A DNA stretch of 56,542 nt, taken from the NCBI RefSeq assembly GCF_000633355.1, contig NZ_AYMQ01000051.1:1-56542 (forward strand). The letters run 5' to 3'. Positions 7,881 through 17,252 of this stretch are shown here, in pieces. The stretch is from Serratia sp. H1w. GTDB lineage: Bacteria > Pseudomonadota > Gammaproteobacteria > Enterobacterales > Enterobacteriaceae. A model generated the notes under the pieces. The model was not told where the DNA came from. It searched no databases and was given only the letters and a program-made list of their open reading frames with translations. Position 1 is the stretch's first letter. The number at the start of each line of letters is the position of its first letter. The translations under genes were made by a program, and so were the position numbers.

Positions 7881-9322
7881 CGGCTTATGCTTCATTGTTA
7901 CGCACCGGATGGTATTGCAACGGTAGCTGGCAAACCACCGCCCACACTTACCCGGTCACTAATCCGGCCAACGGCGAGAAGGTGGCCGACGTAGCGTTGG
8001 CAGGCAGCAGCGAAACTCAGCTAGCTATCGCCGCCGCCGCTGCGGCACTGCCAGCCTGGCGAGCTCAAACTGCCAAGGCGCGGGCAGAAGTCTTGCAACG
8101 CTGGTTCCAACTGATCATGCAGCACCAGAAGGAATTGGCGGAATTGATGGTTACCGAACAAGGCAAGGTGCTGAGCGAAGCGACGGGCGAAGTAGCCTAC
8201 GCCGCCAGCTTTATCGAGTGGTTTGCCGAAGAGGCCAAGCGTGCCAACGGCAAAACCATTCCGGCCCCCAAGAATGGCAATCAGATCTTCACCTTTAAAG
8301 AACCGGTTGGTGTTATTGCAGCCATCACGCCGTGGAACTTCCCGCTGGCAATGCTGACACGCAAGCTGGGTCCAGCGCTGGCCGCAGGCTGTACCGCAGT
8401 GATTAAACCAGCCAATGAAACGCCACTCTCCGCTTTTGCGTTGATTGTGCTGGCGGAACAGGCGGGGGTTCCTGCCGGCGTGATTAATGCGGTCACCGGT
8501 GATACTGCCACGATCGGTGAAACGCTGATGGCCAGCTCGGTGGTGCGTAAAATTTCCTTCACCGGTTCAACCCCGGTCGGTAAGTTGTTGATGCGCCAGG
8601 CAGCGGATACGGTGAAAAAGCTGTCGCTAGAACTGGGTGGCAACGCGCCGTTCATCGTCTTTGACGATGCGGATCTTGATGCGGCGGTGGCAGGAGCAAT
8701 GGCGGCAAAATTCCGTAATAGCGGACAAACCTGCGTTTGCGTCAATCGCTTCTATGTTCAGGACGGTATTTACGATCGGTTTACCGAGAAGCTGGCCGAT
8801 GCCGCGCGAGCGTTGAAAGTAGCTCCAGGCATGACGCCAGAGGCGCAACAAGGGCCGCTAATCCACCTTAAGGCAGTCGAAAAAGTGGAGGCGCATGTGC
8901 AAGACGCGCTCAAACTGGGGGCAAAACTGCTGTGCGGCGGTGAACGCCATGCCCTCGGCGGCTCCTTCTTCCAACCTACCGTGCTGGCTGACGCCAGCGA
9001 ACAGATGCGCCTGGCACAGGAAGAAACCTTTGGTCCGCTGGCCGCCTGCTTCCGTTTTAGCGATGAGGATGAAGTCATCAATCGTGCCAATGCTACGCCG
9101 TTTGGGCTGGCGGCCTATCTGTATACCCGCGATCTGGTTCGGGCCTTCCGGGTGACCAAGGCTCTGGAAAGCGGCATGGTTGGCGTGAATGAAGGGATCA
9201 TTTCTACCGAGGTCGCACCGTTTGGCGGGGTGAAAGAATCTGGATTAGGCCGCGAAGGGGCAGATGTGGGTCTGGAGGAGTATCTGGAAACCAAATACGT
9301 CAATATGGGGCAGTTGCTGTAA
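7877..9322 (+). CDS. NAD(P)-dependent aldehyde dehydrogenase, succinate-semialdehyde dehydrogenase (GabD)-like
   Basis: A 481-residue ALDH closely resembling E. coli GabD. Features are the N-terminal NPANGEKVADV, the cofactor segment ITPWNFPLAM, FTGSTPVGK, the catalytic Glu in LELGGNAPF and the catalytic Cys in NSGQTCVCVNR, and the C-terminal EVAPFGGVKESGLGREG. It oxidises an aldehyde to the acid in the cytoplasm. AAGGA lies 7 nt before ATG 7877, which overlaps the AKR stop. The gabD name is withheld because no gabT or gabP is adjacent and the gene instead belongs to an operon with a Fae-like protein and an AKR. It is the last gene of the operon and is followed by a dispersed repeat. Confidence 0.88.
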   Translation: MTAYASLLRTGWYCNGSWQTTAHTYPVTNPANGEKVADVALAGSSETQLAIAAAAAALPAWRAQTAKARAEVLQRWFQLIMQHQKELAELMVTEQGKVLSEATGEVAYAASFIEWFAEEAKRANGKTIPAPKNGNQIFTFKEPVGVIAAITPWNFPLAMLTRKLGPALAAGCTAVIKPANETPLSAFALIVLAEQAGVPAGVINAVTGDTATIGETLMASSVVRKISFTGSTPVGKLLMRQAADTVKKLSLELGGNAPFIVFDDADLDAAVAGAMAAKFRNSGQTCVCVNRFYVQDGIYDRFTEKLADAARALKVAPGMTPEAQQGPLIHLKAVEKVEAHVQDALKLGAKLLCGGERHALGGSFFQPTVLADASEQMRLAQEETFGPLAACFRFSDEDEVINRANATPFGLAAYLYTRDLVRAFRVTKALESGMVGVNEGIISTEVAPFGGVKESGLGREGADVGLEEYLETKYVNMGQLL

Positions 9323-9323
9323 A

Positions 9324-9428
9324 CGCCCTCACCCTAACCCTCTCCCACAGGGAGAGGGAACCGAACGCGCAACCCATTGATTCCTGAATCTGACCTTACA
9401 CGGGCGCAGCATGCAGCGCCCCTACGTA
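9324..9428. repeat. Composite dispersed repeat, motif 1 (9324-9359) plus motif 2 (9401-9428)
   Basis: Motif 1 begins CGCCCTCACCCTAACCCTCT and forms a hairpin CCCTCTCCC/GGGAGAGGG. Motif 2 is the palindrome GGGCGCAGCATGCAGCGCCC followed by CTACG. The same two motifs recur together at 21962-22106 and separately elsewhere in the window. It lies between the convergent ALDH and ABC permease genes and may stop or stabilise both transcripts. Confidence 0.75.
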
Positions 9429-9463
9429 CCTGCCAACGACTCTGAACTGGCTCCGAGCGTTGG

Positions 9464-10204
9464 CTAACTTGCCGGTAACGGTGGTTGGTTACGCCACCAG
9501 CGCCAACTGCGTTTCAGCGCTTTCGTCTGCGGGCTAAAGCGCTTGTTCAGGCCGTTTGCCAGCACGTCGAGCGTCAGGCAGAAAATGAAGTAAACCAATG
9601 CCACAAACAGGAACACCTCCATTGGGTAAACCATGCTGCGGTTGTTGACCTGCGTGGCCAGGAAGGTCAATTCACCCACGCCAACGATGTATGCCAGTGA
9701 CGTGTCTTTAATCAGCGAGATCCACTGATTGATAAACGAAGGCACCATCATGCGCAGCGCCTGCGGCAAGACGATCATCCGCAGCACCTGCCAGCGGTTT
9801 AATCCAAGGGAAAGCCCCGCCTGCCACTGCCCGGCACCGATAGCCACGATCCCAGCCTTTACCGCATGGGCCAGATAGGCCGAGGCGATCAGCGCCAGCG
9901 CGCACACTACGGTGGTAATTTCCGGGATATCGACACCAAACACCATCGGCAGCAGGAAGTAGGTCCAAAAAATCAGCATGATCACTGGAATAGCGCGGAA
10001 GAACCCCAGCACCATCGCCAATAACCCGGCCAGCACACCACGTGACATCGCCAGCGCGACGCCCAGCAGCGTGCCCAAAACAGCAGAAGCCAGCCCGGCC
10101 ATCAGGCTGATCGCCAGCGTCAACGCAGCCCCGCCCAAAGGCCCATCCGGGAAAGAGCCCCACAGCAGGTAACCCAGGTTTTCCTGGATAACGGTAAAAT
10201 CCAT
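9464..10204 (-). CDS. Polar amino-acid ABC transporter permease (second permease)
   Basis: A 246-residue inner-membrane permease of the HisM/GlnP type. It has about five helices and the EAA-type loop LSLGLNRWQVLRMIVLPQALRMMVPSFINQWISLIKDTSLAY, which contacts the ATPase. The start is ATG 10204, with GGGAGG upstream, 1 nt past the stop of the first permease. A longer frame reaching 10348 overlaps that gene and has no matching ribosome site. It pairs with the permease at 10206-10931 and the binding protein at 10990-11829. No ATP-binding subunit gene follows; the operon ends here at a repeat. Confidence 0.85.
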   Translation of the reverse strand: MDFTVIQENLGYLLWGSFPDGPLGGAALTLAISLMAGLASAVLGTLLGVALAMSRGVLAGLLAMVLGFFRAIPVIMLIFWTYFLLPMVFGVDIPEITTVVCALALIASAYLAHAVKAGIVAIGAGQWQAGLSLGLNRWQVLRMIVLPQALRMMVPSFINQWISLIKDTSLAYIVGVGELTFLATQVNNRSMVYPMEVFLFVALVYFIFCLTLDVLANGLNKRFSPQTKALKRSWRWWRNQPPLPAS

Positions 10205-10205
10205 C

Positions 10206-10931
10206 TTAGTGCCCTCCCAGCGGTTTGCGCTGCTGACGCCACATACCCCAGCCTTCCAACAGGGCAATAATGGCGATATATAACACCGTTGCCACACCAA
10301 ACGCCTGGAAGGTTCGCAGGGTTTCGGTTTCCACCTGGCGCGAAGCATAAGACAGTTCGGCCAGGCCGATAGCCATGGTCAGCGATGAGTTCTTGATAAT
10401 GTTCATGTACTGCCCCAGCAGCGGTGGGAAGGCGATTTTCAGCGCCTGCGGCAATACTACATAACGCATCGCTTGCCAGCCGGTCAGCCCGAGCGCATTG
10501 GCCGCGTACTTTTGCCCGCTGGCCACGCCACGGATGCCGGAGCGGATCTCTTCGGCAATAAATGCGGTGGAATAGAGCGTCAGGCCGAAGAAGCCTGCCA
10601 GGAATTCAAAGGAGGGCCAGTCGAGAAAGCCTAACTGATGAGGGGTATTCAGCCATTGCATGGCAAAGGTTGGCAGGATTTGCCCGGCGGCAAAATACCA
10701 GAAGAACAGTTGCACCAGTAAGGGAGTATTGCGAAATAACGCGCTGTAGGCCACCGCCAGCCAGCTTAACGGGCGCAGGCTGCTGTCCCGCATCGCCGCC
10801 AGGCCAAAACCCAGCAGCGTAGCCGCCAGCCCGGCACAGGCCGACAGCCATAAGGTCATTAAAAAGCCATTCCATAGCCAGCTCAGATACTGCGGCGCCA
10901 GCAGCCAGTCTGAGAGTTGTTGCAGATTCAT
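10206..10931 (-). CDS. Polar amino-acid ABC transporter permease (first permease)
   Basis: A 241-residue inner-membrane permease of the same family as its downstream partner. It has LPTFAMQW in the loop after the NTPLLVQLFFWYF helix and the EAA loop NALGLTGWQAMRYVVLPQALKIAFPPLLGQYMNIIKNSSLT. It probably forms a heterodimer with the product of 9464-10204. It lies 58 bp after the binding-protein gene, and the gap holds a dispersed repeat (10941-10986), which may tune the binding-protein to permease ratio. The substrate is unknown; polar or acidic amino acids are typical for this subfamily. Confidence 0.85.
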   Translation of the reverse strand: MNLQQLSDWLLAPQYLSWLWNGFLMTLWLSACAGLAATLLGFGLAAMRDSSLRPLSWLAVAYSALFRNTPLLVQLFFWYFAAGQILPTFAMQWLNTPHQLGFLDWPSFEFLAGFFGLTLYSTAFIAEEIRSGIRGVASGQKYAANALGLTGWQAMRYVVLPQALKIAFPPLLGQYMNIIKNSSLTMAIGLAELSYASRQVETETLRTFQAFGVATVLYIAIIALLEGWGMWRQQRKPLGGH

Positions 10932-10940
10932 GCGAGGCGT

Positions 10941-10986
10941 TTCCCCTCATCCCAACCCTCTCCAACAAGATGGAGAGGGGGAAGGG
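10941..10986. repeat. Dispersed repeat, motif 1 variant, between binding-protein and permease genes
   Basis: CCCCTCATCCCAACCCTCTCC, then aacaagat, then GGAGAGGGGGAAGGG. This is a hairpin version of the CCCTCACCCTAACCCTCTCC repeat at 9324 and 21962. Its place in an intercistronic gap behind a highly expressed binding-protein gene fits a 3'-stabilising REP-like role (inferred). Confidence 0.65.
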
Positions 10987-10989
10987 AGA

Positions 10990-11829
10990 TTAGGCTTTAG
11001 GTTGCTGATCCAACGGGCCGATCTTGAAATCGCCACGCGGTTGGGCGGTTTTGGTTTCCGGGCCGAACCAACGATCATAAATCTTCACCGCATCACCATC
11101 CTGCTCCAGCTTGATCAAGGTATCGTTGATGGTCGCCGTCAGGCGATCTTCGCCTTTCGGCACGCCAACGCCCTGGTACTCTTTGGTGATACTGAACGGC
11201 GATATTTCAAAGTCGGCTTTTTGCGCGGCAGGCAGGTTGCCCAGCAGGCCAACCAATTTGGCGTCATCCTGGGTGATGGCCTGAACGTTGCCGTTACGCA
11301 GGGCGACAAATGCCAGTGGGGTATCGTCGTAAGAGATCACTTTAGCCGTTGGGTAGTGCTCACGCAGGGTAATTTCCTGCACGGTGCCTTTATCCGCACC
11401 GATGCGCAGCTTCTTGATATCTTCTGGAGTTTTCAGCACGCCCTTATGAGCAATGAATTTCTGGCCGGTAGCAAAATACGGCACGCTGAAACTCACCTCT
11501 TTGGCACGTTCGTCGGTGATGGTGAAGTTGGCCGCGATCAGATCAACCTTTTTGGACACCAGCAATGGAATACGGTTAGCCGGGTTGGTGGCACGCAGTT
11601 CAACCTTGACGCCCAGCGCTTTACCGATAGCTTCAGCCACGTCCACGTCATAACCCACCAGCTTTTTGCTCTGCGGATCGACATAACCAAACGGTGGGTT
11701 GCTATCGAACACTGCGATACGCACTACGCCGGCTTGTTTAATATCGTCGAGTTTATCGGCATGGGCCACGCCGGTGGCAAGGCTGGTCAGGCTGGCTAAC
11801 AGAGTTAAGGCTAAAACGCGCTGTTTCAT
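10990..11829 (-). CDS. Periplasmic amino-acid-binding protein (solute-binding family 3)
   Basis: A 279-residue precursor starting at ATG 11829, with GGGAG 8 nt upstream. Signal peptide residues 1-24 end VAHA. The mature part is a family-3 solute-binding protein: DDIKQAGVVRIAVFDSNPPFGYVD, the lobe motif LVGYDVDVAEAIGKALG, DLIAANFTITDERAKEVSFSVPYF and LRIGADKGTVQE. It delivers a polar amino acid to the two permeases that follow. Residues such as Arg in ANFTITDERA suggest a carboxylate-binding pocket as in glutamate/aspartate or glutamine proteins, but the ligand cannot be fixed. The ATPase must come from another locus. Confidence 0.87.
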   Translation of the reverse strand: MKQRVLALTLLASLTSLATGVAHADKLDDIKQAGVVRIAVFDSNPPFGYVDPQSKKLVGYDVDVAEAIGKALGVKVELRATNPANRIPLLVSKKVDLIAANFTITDERAKEVSFSVPYFATGQKFIAHKGVLKTPEDIKKLRIGADKGTVQEITLREHYPTAKVISYDDTPLAFVALRNGNVQAITQDDAKLVGLLGNLPAAQKADFEISPFSITKEYQGVGVPKGEDRLTATINDTLIKLEQDGDAVKIYDRWFGPETKTAQPRGDFKIGPLDQQPKA

Positions 11830-11960
11830 GAAAGGCTCCCAAGTGATTGATGTCCCGCTGGCTGATAAGCTAGCAAGCCTCACTTAGGTCAGGAAATAAT
11901 ATAAAACGCTATAGTTATAACCTTTTTAACTTTAGGGCCTTTAAACGGCATAAGGGGTAA

Positions 11961-11987
11961 ACGGGCGCAGCCTGCAACGCCCTACGT
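11961..11987. repeat. Dispersed palindrome, motif 2 variant, downstream of phoU
   Basis: ACGGGCGCAGCCTGCAACGC then CCTACG, a divergent copy of the motif at 9401. It is placed 35 bp past the phoU stop, where it could act as the 3' end of the pst-phoU transcript. No separate intrinsic terminator is evident there. Confidence 0.6.
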
Positions 11988-12022
11988 TGTGAGTCCGATG
12001 GAATTTTTCAGTAGCGAAGAAA

Positions 12023-12754
12023 TCAGTCTTTTTTATCTTCTTTACCGTCTGACAACAGCTTGTCCAGAGCATCGCCGCCCATATGACGGAAATCCTGGCC
12101 TTTGACGAAATAGAAGATAAATTCGCAGATATTCTGGCAGCGATCGCCGATACGCTCGATAGAGCGGGCACAGAACAGCGCCGTCAGCACGCTCGGAATG
12201 GTGCGCGTATCTTCCATCATGTAGGTCATCAGCTGACGCACGATGCCCTCATATTCCTGATCGACCTTCTTGTCTTCACGGTAAATCCGGATCGCCTCAT
12301 CCAGATCCATACGCGCAAAGGCATCCAGCACGTCATGCAGCATCTGCACGGTGTGGCGACCCAGTGATTCCAGGCTGACCAGCAATGGCTGATGCTGATG
12401 CGAAAACTTCTCCAGCGCGGTACGACAGATCTTGTCAGCTACGTCGCCGATACGTTCCAGCTCGGAAATGGTCTTGATGATCGCCATCACCAGGCGCAGA
12501 TCGCTGGCGGTCGGTTGGCGTTTGGCAATGATGCGCACACAGGCTTCATCGATCGCCACTTCCATCATATTAACCTTGGCATCGCCTTCGATTACCTGCT
12601 TGGCCAGTTCGCCGTCCTGGTTGTGCATCGCGGTAATGGCGTCGGTCAGTTGCTGCTCTACCAGCCCGCCCATGGTCAGCACCTGGGTGCGGATATGCTC
12701 GAGTTCAGCGTTGAACTGACCGGAAATGTGTTTGTTTAAATTCAGGTTATCCAT
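12023..12754 (-). CDS. phoU: PhoU, phosphate-signalling regulator
   Basis: A 243-residue all-helical cytoplasmic protein made of two PhoU domains, with metal-binding E/D-rich helices such as [14 protein letters not shown] and [14 protein letters not shown]. It links the Pst transporter to the PhoR/PhoB two-component system and prevents uncontrolled phosphate uptake. It is the last gene of pstSCAB-phoU, 12 bp after pstB. The length and the start [14 protein letters not shown] match the enteric family closely. Confidence 0.96.
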   Translation of the reverse strand: MDNLNLNKHISGQFNAELEHIRTQVLTMGGLVEQQLTDAITAMHNQDGELAKQVIEGDAKVNMMEVAIDEACVRIIAKRQPTASDLRLVMAIIKTISELERIGDVADKICRTALEKFSHQHQPLLVSLESLGRHTVQMLHDVLDAFARMDLDEAIRIYREDKKVDQEYEGIVRQLMTYMMEDTRTIPSVLTALFCARSIERIGDRCQNICEFIFYFVKGQDFRHMGGDALDKLLSDGKEDKKD

Positions 12755-12766
12755 GATGCATCCTAA

Positions 12767-13564
<798 letters not shown>

Positions 13565-14455
13565 TTATGAATGCTTTTTCTTGGCGAAAACCACACGCGC
13601 CAGGATATTCAGTAACAGTACGCACAGGGTGATCAACAGCACCCCGGCCCAGGCCAGCTGTTGCCATTCGGCAAACGGGCTCATGGCAAACTTGAAAATG
13701 GTGACCGGCAGGTTGGCGATCGGCTGCATCAGGTCGGTACTCCAGAACTGATTCGACAGCGAAGTAAACAGCAACGGTGCGGTTTCCCCGGCGATACGCG
13801 CAATCGCCAGCAATACGCCAGTGATAATGCCGGACACCGACGCTTTCAGCGTAATGGCGGAAATCATGCGCCACTTCGGCGTTCCCAGCGCATAGGCTGC
13901 TTCACGCAACGTGTCCGGTATCAATTTGAGCATGTTCTCGGTGGTGCGGATCACAATCGGGATCTGCAACAGGGCCAGTGCAATAATCCCTGCCCAACCG
14001 GAGAAGTGTTCCATCTTCGCCACCACCACGGTGTAAACGAACAGACCCACAACGATCGAGGGTGCGGATAACAGAATATCGTTGATAAAGCGGATCACTT
14101 CCGCCAGCCAGGATTTACGACCATATTCCGCCAGGTAAATCCCCGCCATGATGCCCAGCGGAGTGCCGAAGATGGTCGCCCACAAGATCAACAACCCACT
14201 ACCAGCGATGGCGTTAGCCAGGCCGCCCCCCGCCGTATTCGGCGGCGGCGTCATTTCGGTGAACAGCGCCAGCGACATGCCGTCGATGCCCTTGGTGATG
14301 GTCGAGAACAGGATCCACACCAGCCAGAACAGACCAAAGACCATGGTCGCCATCGACAGCAACAGCGCCAGGCGGTTTTTCTGCCGACGCCAGGCCTGCA
14401 TTTTGCGGCGGCTTTCCGCCAGTGCTACCGGGTTTTGCATATCCATCGTTGCCAT
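13565..14455 (-). CDS. pstA: PstA, phosphate ABC transporter permease
   Basis: A 296-residue inner-membrane permease with six predicted helices and the ATPase-contact loop [25 protein letters not shown]. It starts at ATG 14455 (MATMDMQN), which aligns with the E. coli start MAMVEMQ. The longer frame reaching 14470 runs into pstC. It lies 1 nt after the pstC stop, which implies coupled translation. It forms the membrane channel with PstC. Confidence 0.95.
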   Translation of the reverse strand: MATMDMQNPVALAESRRKMQAWRRQKNRLALLLSMATMVFGLFWLVWILFSTITKGIDGMSLALFTEMTPPPNTAGGGLANAIAGSGLLILWATIFGTPLGIMAGIYLAEYGRKSWLAEVIRFINDILLSAPSIVVGLFVYTVVVAKMEHFSGWAGIIALALLQIPIVIRTTENMLKLIPDTLREAAYALGTPKWRMISAITLKASVSGIITGVLLAIARIAGETAPLLFTSLSNQFWSTDLMQPIANLPVTIFKFAMSPFAEWQQLAWAGVLLITLCVLLLNILARVVFAKKKHS

Positions 14456-14456
14456 G

Positions 14457-15413
14457 TTAGCGGCCCTCACGCTTAGCCAGACGCATCACCATCAACTTCG
14501 ACAGCGCCAGGACGATAAAGGTGATCACAAACAGGATCAGACCCAGCTGCATCAACGCAGAGGTGTGCAGACCGGATTCCGCTTCGGCGAATTCGTTGGC
14601 CAGCGCCGAGGTAATGCTGTTGCCCGGCATAAACAGCGAGAAGCTGTCGAGCTGGTAGGTGTTACCGATAATAAAGGTCACCGCCATGGTTTCACCCAGG
14701 GCACGCCCCAGGCCAAGCATCACACCGCCGATCACGCCGTTTTTGGTGAACGGCAGCACGATGCGCCAGATCACCTCCCAGGTGGTACAGCCAATGCCAT
14801 AGGCCGACTCTTTCATCATCACCGGGGTTTGTTCGAACACATCGCGCATTACCGCCGCAATGTAAGGAATAATCATGATGGCCAGGATCACCCCGGCAGC
14901 CAGAATACCGATACCAAACGCCGGGCCTGAGAACAGCTCACCGACGATCGGGATGCCGGACAGCACCTCACCCACAGGGGTCTGGAAATATTTGGCGAAC
15001 AGCGGGGCAAACACGAACAGGCCCCACATGCCGTAAACGATACTTGGGATCGCCGCCAACAGTTCTATTGCGATCCCCAATGGACGCTTAAGCCAGTTAG
15101 GGGCCAACTCGGTCAGGAACAGGGCAATACCAAAACTGACCGGCACGGCGATAATCAGTGCGATCAGCGAGGTGACGACCGTGCCGTAGATCGGAACCAG
15201 CGCACCAAACTGTTCGGCTGGCGCATCCCACTCTTTGGTCCACAGGAAGGCAAAACCGAACTTCTGCATGCTCGGCCAGGAGGCAATAATCAGCGAGACA
15301 ATGATGCCACCCAGCAACAATAGGGTAATCAGCGCCGCCAGTCTGACCAGCGCGCTGAAGATGAGGTCACCATTTTTACTCGGTGCTTTAATGGTCGGCT
15401 TGTACTCAGCCAT
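14457..15413 (-). CDS. pstC: PstC, phosphate ABC transporter permease
   Basis: A 318-residue inner-membrane permease with six helices plus a long N-terminal segment. The loop [30 protein letters not shown] is the ATPase coupling motif. It works with PstA. The 90-bp gap after pstS contains two palindromes that could reduce read-through so that the binding protein is made in excess. Confidence 0.95.
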   Translation of the reverse strand: MAEYKPTIKAPSKNGDLIFSALVRLAALITLLLLGGIIVSLIIASWPSMQKFGFAFLWTKEWDAPAEQFGALVPIYGTVVTSLIALIIAVPVSFGIALFLTELAPNWLKRPLGIAIELLAAIPSIVYGMWGLFVFAPLFAKYFQTPVGEVLSGIPIVGELFSGPAFGIGILAAGVILAIMIIPYIAAVMRDVFEQTPVMMKESAYGIGCTTWEVIWRIVLPFTKNGVIGGVMLGLGRALGETMAVTFIIGNTYQLDSFSLFMPGNSITSALANEFAEAESGLHTSALMQLGLILFVITFIVLALSKLMVMRLAKREGR

Positions 15414-15440
15414 AGATTACTCTTCTGTTTAAAGCTTGGA

Positions 15441-15490
15441 GGGCCCAGCACGCCGGGCCCGACATATCAGGTAGAGGCGCGGTATACCGC
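15441..15490. promoter_or_regulatory. pstS-pstC intercistronic hairpins
   Basis: Inverted repeat GGGCCC (15441-15446) and GGGCCC (15455-15460) with an 8-nt loop, and the perfect palindrome GCGGTATACCGC (15479-15490). Both lie between the pstS stop and pstC start on the leftward transcript. No T-run follows, so mRNA stabilisation or partial attenuation is more likely than termination (inferred). Confidence 0.5.
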
Positions 15491-15503
15491 ACCCCCTGCG
15501 CTG

Positions 15504-16544
15504 TTAGAACAAAGCCTTACCGGAGCTGTCTTTGATATTGGTCTTCCAGGCAGCACGGATTTGCTCAACCACTTCGGCTGGCAGAGCGGCGTAATCCAGT
15601 TCGCTGGCCTGCTTGGCACCGGTTTTGTAAGCCCAGTCAAAGAACTTCAGCACTTCTGCGCCCTGCTCAGGCTTCTTCTGCTCTTTGTGGACCAGGATGA
15701 AGGTGGTGGAAGTGATTGGCCAGACGTTGTCGCCTTTCTGGTTGGTCAGGTCCTGAGCGAAGGTTTTGCTCCAATCCACGCCTTTGGCTGCGGCGCTGAA
15801 GCTTTCTTCGGTCGGGCTAACCGCTTTGCCATCGGCAGACACTAATTTAGTGTAGGCCAGGTTGTTCTGCTTGGCGTAAGCGTATTCAACATAACCGATA
15901 GAGCCTGGCAGACGCTGAACGAACGCGGCGATGCCGTCGTTGCCCTTGCCGCCCAGACCGGTTGGCCAGTTAACGGTGGAACCCGCGCCAATTTTCTCTT
16001 TCCACTGCGCGTTAGCCTTGGCCAGATAGCTGGTGAAGACGAAAGAAGTCCCTGAACCATCAGCACGACGCACCACGGCGATAGCCTGATCCGGCAGCTT
16101 AACGCCCGGGTTCAGCTTAACAATCGCTGGGTCATTCCATTTTTTGATGTTACCCAGGTAGATATCACCCAGGGTTTGACCATCCAGAGTCAGTTCGCCG
16201 GATTTGATGCCCGGAATGTTGACTGCCAGCACCACACCACCGATGACGGTCGGGAACTGGAACAGGCCGTCCGCAGCCAGTTTGTCGTCGGACAGCGGGG
16301 CATCAGATGCACCAAAGTCTACGGTGTTAGCGATGATCTGCTTTACGCCGCCAGAGGAACCGATCCCCTGATAGTTGACCTTGTTGCCGGTTTCTTTCTG
16401 ATAAGAATCTGCCCACTTGGCATATACCGGAGCGGGGAATGTCGCACCTGCACCGGTCAGGCTAGCAGCAGCGAAGGCGGACACAGAGGCCAAGGAGAAA
16501 GTCGCTGCCACAATACTGGCGACGGTGGTACGCATCAGTTTCAT
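15504..16544 (-). CDS. pstS: PstS, periplasmic phosphate-binding protein
   Basis: A 346-residue precursor, the same length as E. coli PstS. The start is ATG 16544 (MKLMRTT) with AGGAGGG 5-6 nt upstream. The signal peptide ends near ASVSAFA, and mature [13 protein letters not shown] is the first phosphate-binding loop. Further ligand loops are [23 protein letters not shown] and [12 protein letters not shown]. First gene of the pst operon, under paired Pho boxes. It captures inorganic phosphate for PstCAB. Confidence 0.96.
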   Translation of the reverse strand: MKLMRTTVASIVAATFSLASVSAFAAASLTGAGATFPAPVYAKWADSYQKETGNKVNYQGIGSSGGVKQIIANTVDFGASDAPLSDDKLAADGLFQFPTVIGGVVLAVNIPGIKSGELTLDGQTLGDIYLGNIKKWNDPAIVKLNPGVKLPDQAIAVVRRADGSGTSFVFTSYLAKANAQWKEKIGAGSTVNWPTGLGGKGNDGIAAFVQRLPGSIGYVEYAYAKQNNLAYTKLVSADGKAVSPTEESFSAAAKGVDWSKTFAQDLTNQKGDNVWPITSTTFILVHKEQKKPEQGAEVLKFFDWAYKTGAKQASELDYAALPAEVVEQIRAAWKTNIKDSSGKALF

Positions 16545-16622
16545 AATCCCTCCTAATGGGATATTTAAAAATCGACCTTGGGTCGTTTTCATCAGAGTAA
16601 GTATTGCTGCAGGAGGGAAAAT

Positions 16623-16673
16623 AGGACAGTTTGGTGACAGTTAAATGTACGAAATATGACAGTTATATTACAG
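16623..16673 (-). promoter_or_regulatory. Tandem Pho boxes upstream of pstS
   Basis: Reading leftward there are four 7-bp half-sites: CTGTAAT (16673-16667), CTGTCAT (16662-16656), CTGTCAC (16640-16634) and CTGTCCT (16629-16623). Spacings are 11, 22 and 11 bp, so all four lie on one face of the helix. This is the PhoB arrangement known before E. coli pstS. The proximal box is about 80 bp before the pstS ATG and should replace the -35 element. Confidence 0.85.
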
Positions 16674-16865
16674 CGTGCACAGATTGATATTTATTAGATT
16701 AAAATCAAATAGATAAATTGATTTGCAGGCAAAAAACAATCAGAAAAAATCTGCCTGTTGCTGCGTTATCTCTCTGAATATGAGCGATTTTTGCTCTTTT
16801 TTTATTCGTTTGTCATATTGTCAAAAGCCGTAAAAAAATCAGCATATCATCCTTGAGGTATACCC

Positions 16866-16892
16866 AACCTGGGGGTAAAGTATCCCCAAGTT
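16866..16892. promoter_or_regulatory. Inverted repeat before higB, probable antitoxin operator
   Basis: Arms AACcTGGGG and CCCCAaGTT are separated by 9 nt (GTAAAGTAT) and end 18 bp before the toxin ATG. HigA-type antitoxins repress their own promoter at such dyads. Assignment is inferred from position and symmetry. Confidence 0.5.
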
Positions 16893-16910
16893 GCAGGGAG
16901 ATATCTGGTT

Positions 16911-17252
16911 ATGGATGCTATATTTATTGAGCTAAGTATTTTTGAAGCAAAGCGTGCTGACTATCTTTCCGATGATGAATTCAAGGCATTCCAGCAGATG
17001 CTGCTGAATAACCCGTTCTGCGGTGATGTTATCCAGCACACTGGCGGGTTAAGGAAGGTCAGATTTGCGGATCACCGTCGTGGCAAAGGTAAACGGGGTG
17101 GCTTGCGGGTGATCTATTATTGGTGGCTTGAAAAGTCTCATTTTTTGCTCTTTGTCATTTACGATAAAGACAAAAAAGATGACCTTAGCCGCAACGAACG
17201 CGAGATGCTGCGTAAGATGTTGGAAATATTGAAACAGGGGGGCACCTTATGA
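16911..17252 (+). CDS. higB: HigB2-type (RelE fold) mRNA-interferase toxin
   Basis: A 113-residue basic protein resembling Vibrio cholerae HigB2 over its whole length: FEAKRADYLSDDEFKAFQQ, GDVIQHTGGLRKVRF, KGKRGGLRVIYYWW and LSRNEREMLRKMLE. This family cleaves mRNA at the ribosome. The basic Arg/Lys cluster around the GKGKRGG turn is the expected catalytic surface. The toxin gene comes first and its stop overlaps the antitoxin start by ATGA, the usual layout for higBA. The ribosome site (AGGGAG) lies 13 nt upstream, which is rather distant. The pair sits in AT-rich DNA between pstS and a ligase operon and is absent from the E. coli pstS-glmS junction, so it is probably acquired. Confidence 0.82.
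   Translation: MDAIFIELSIFEAKRADYLSDDEFKAFQQMLLNNPFCGDVIQHTGGLRKVRFADHRRGKGKRGGLRVIYYWWLEKSHFLLFVIYDKDKKDDLSRNEREMLRKMLEILKQGGTL

Noticed and set aside
10930-11799. 289-residue rightward frame over the amino-acid-binding-protein gene
   Set aside because: It is antisense to a clear solute-binding protein with signal peptide and family motifs, and has no ribosome site or recognisable domain.
16785-16805. Possible terminator GAGC-gattttt-GCTC with T7 before higB
   Set aside because: The stem is only 4 bp and no rightward gene lies upstream to need termination.
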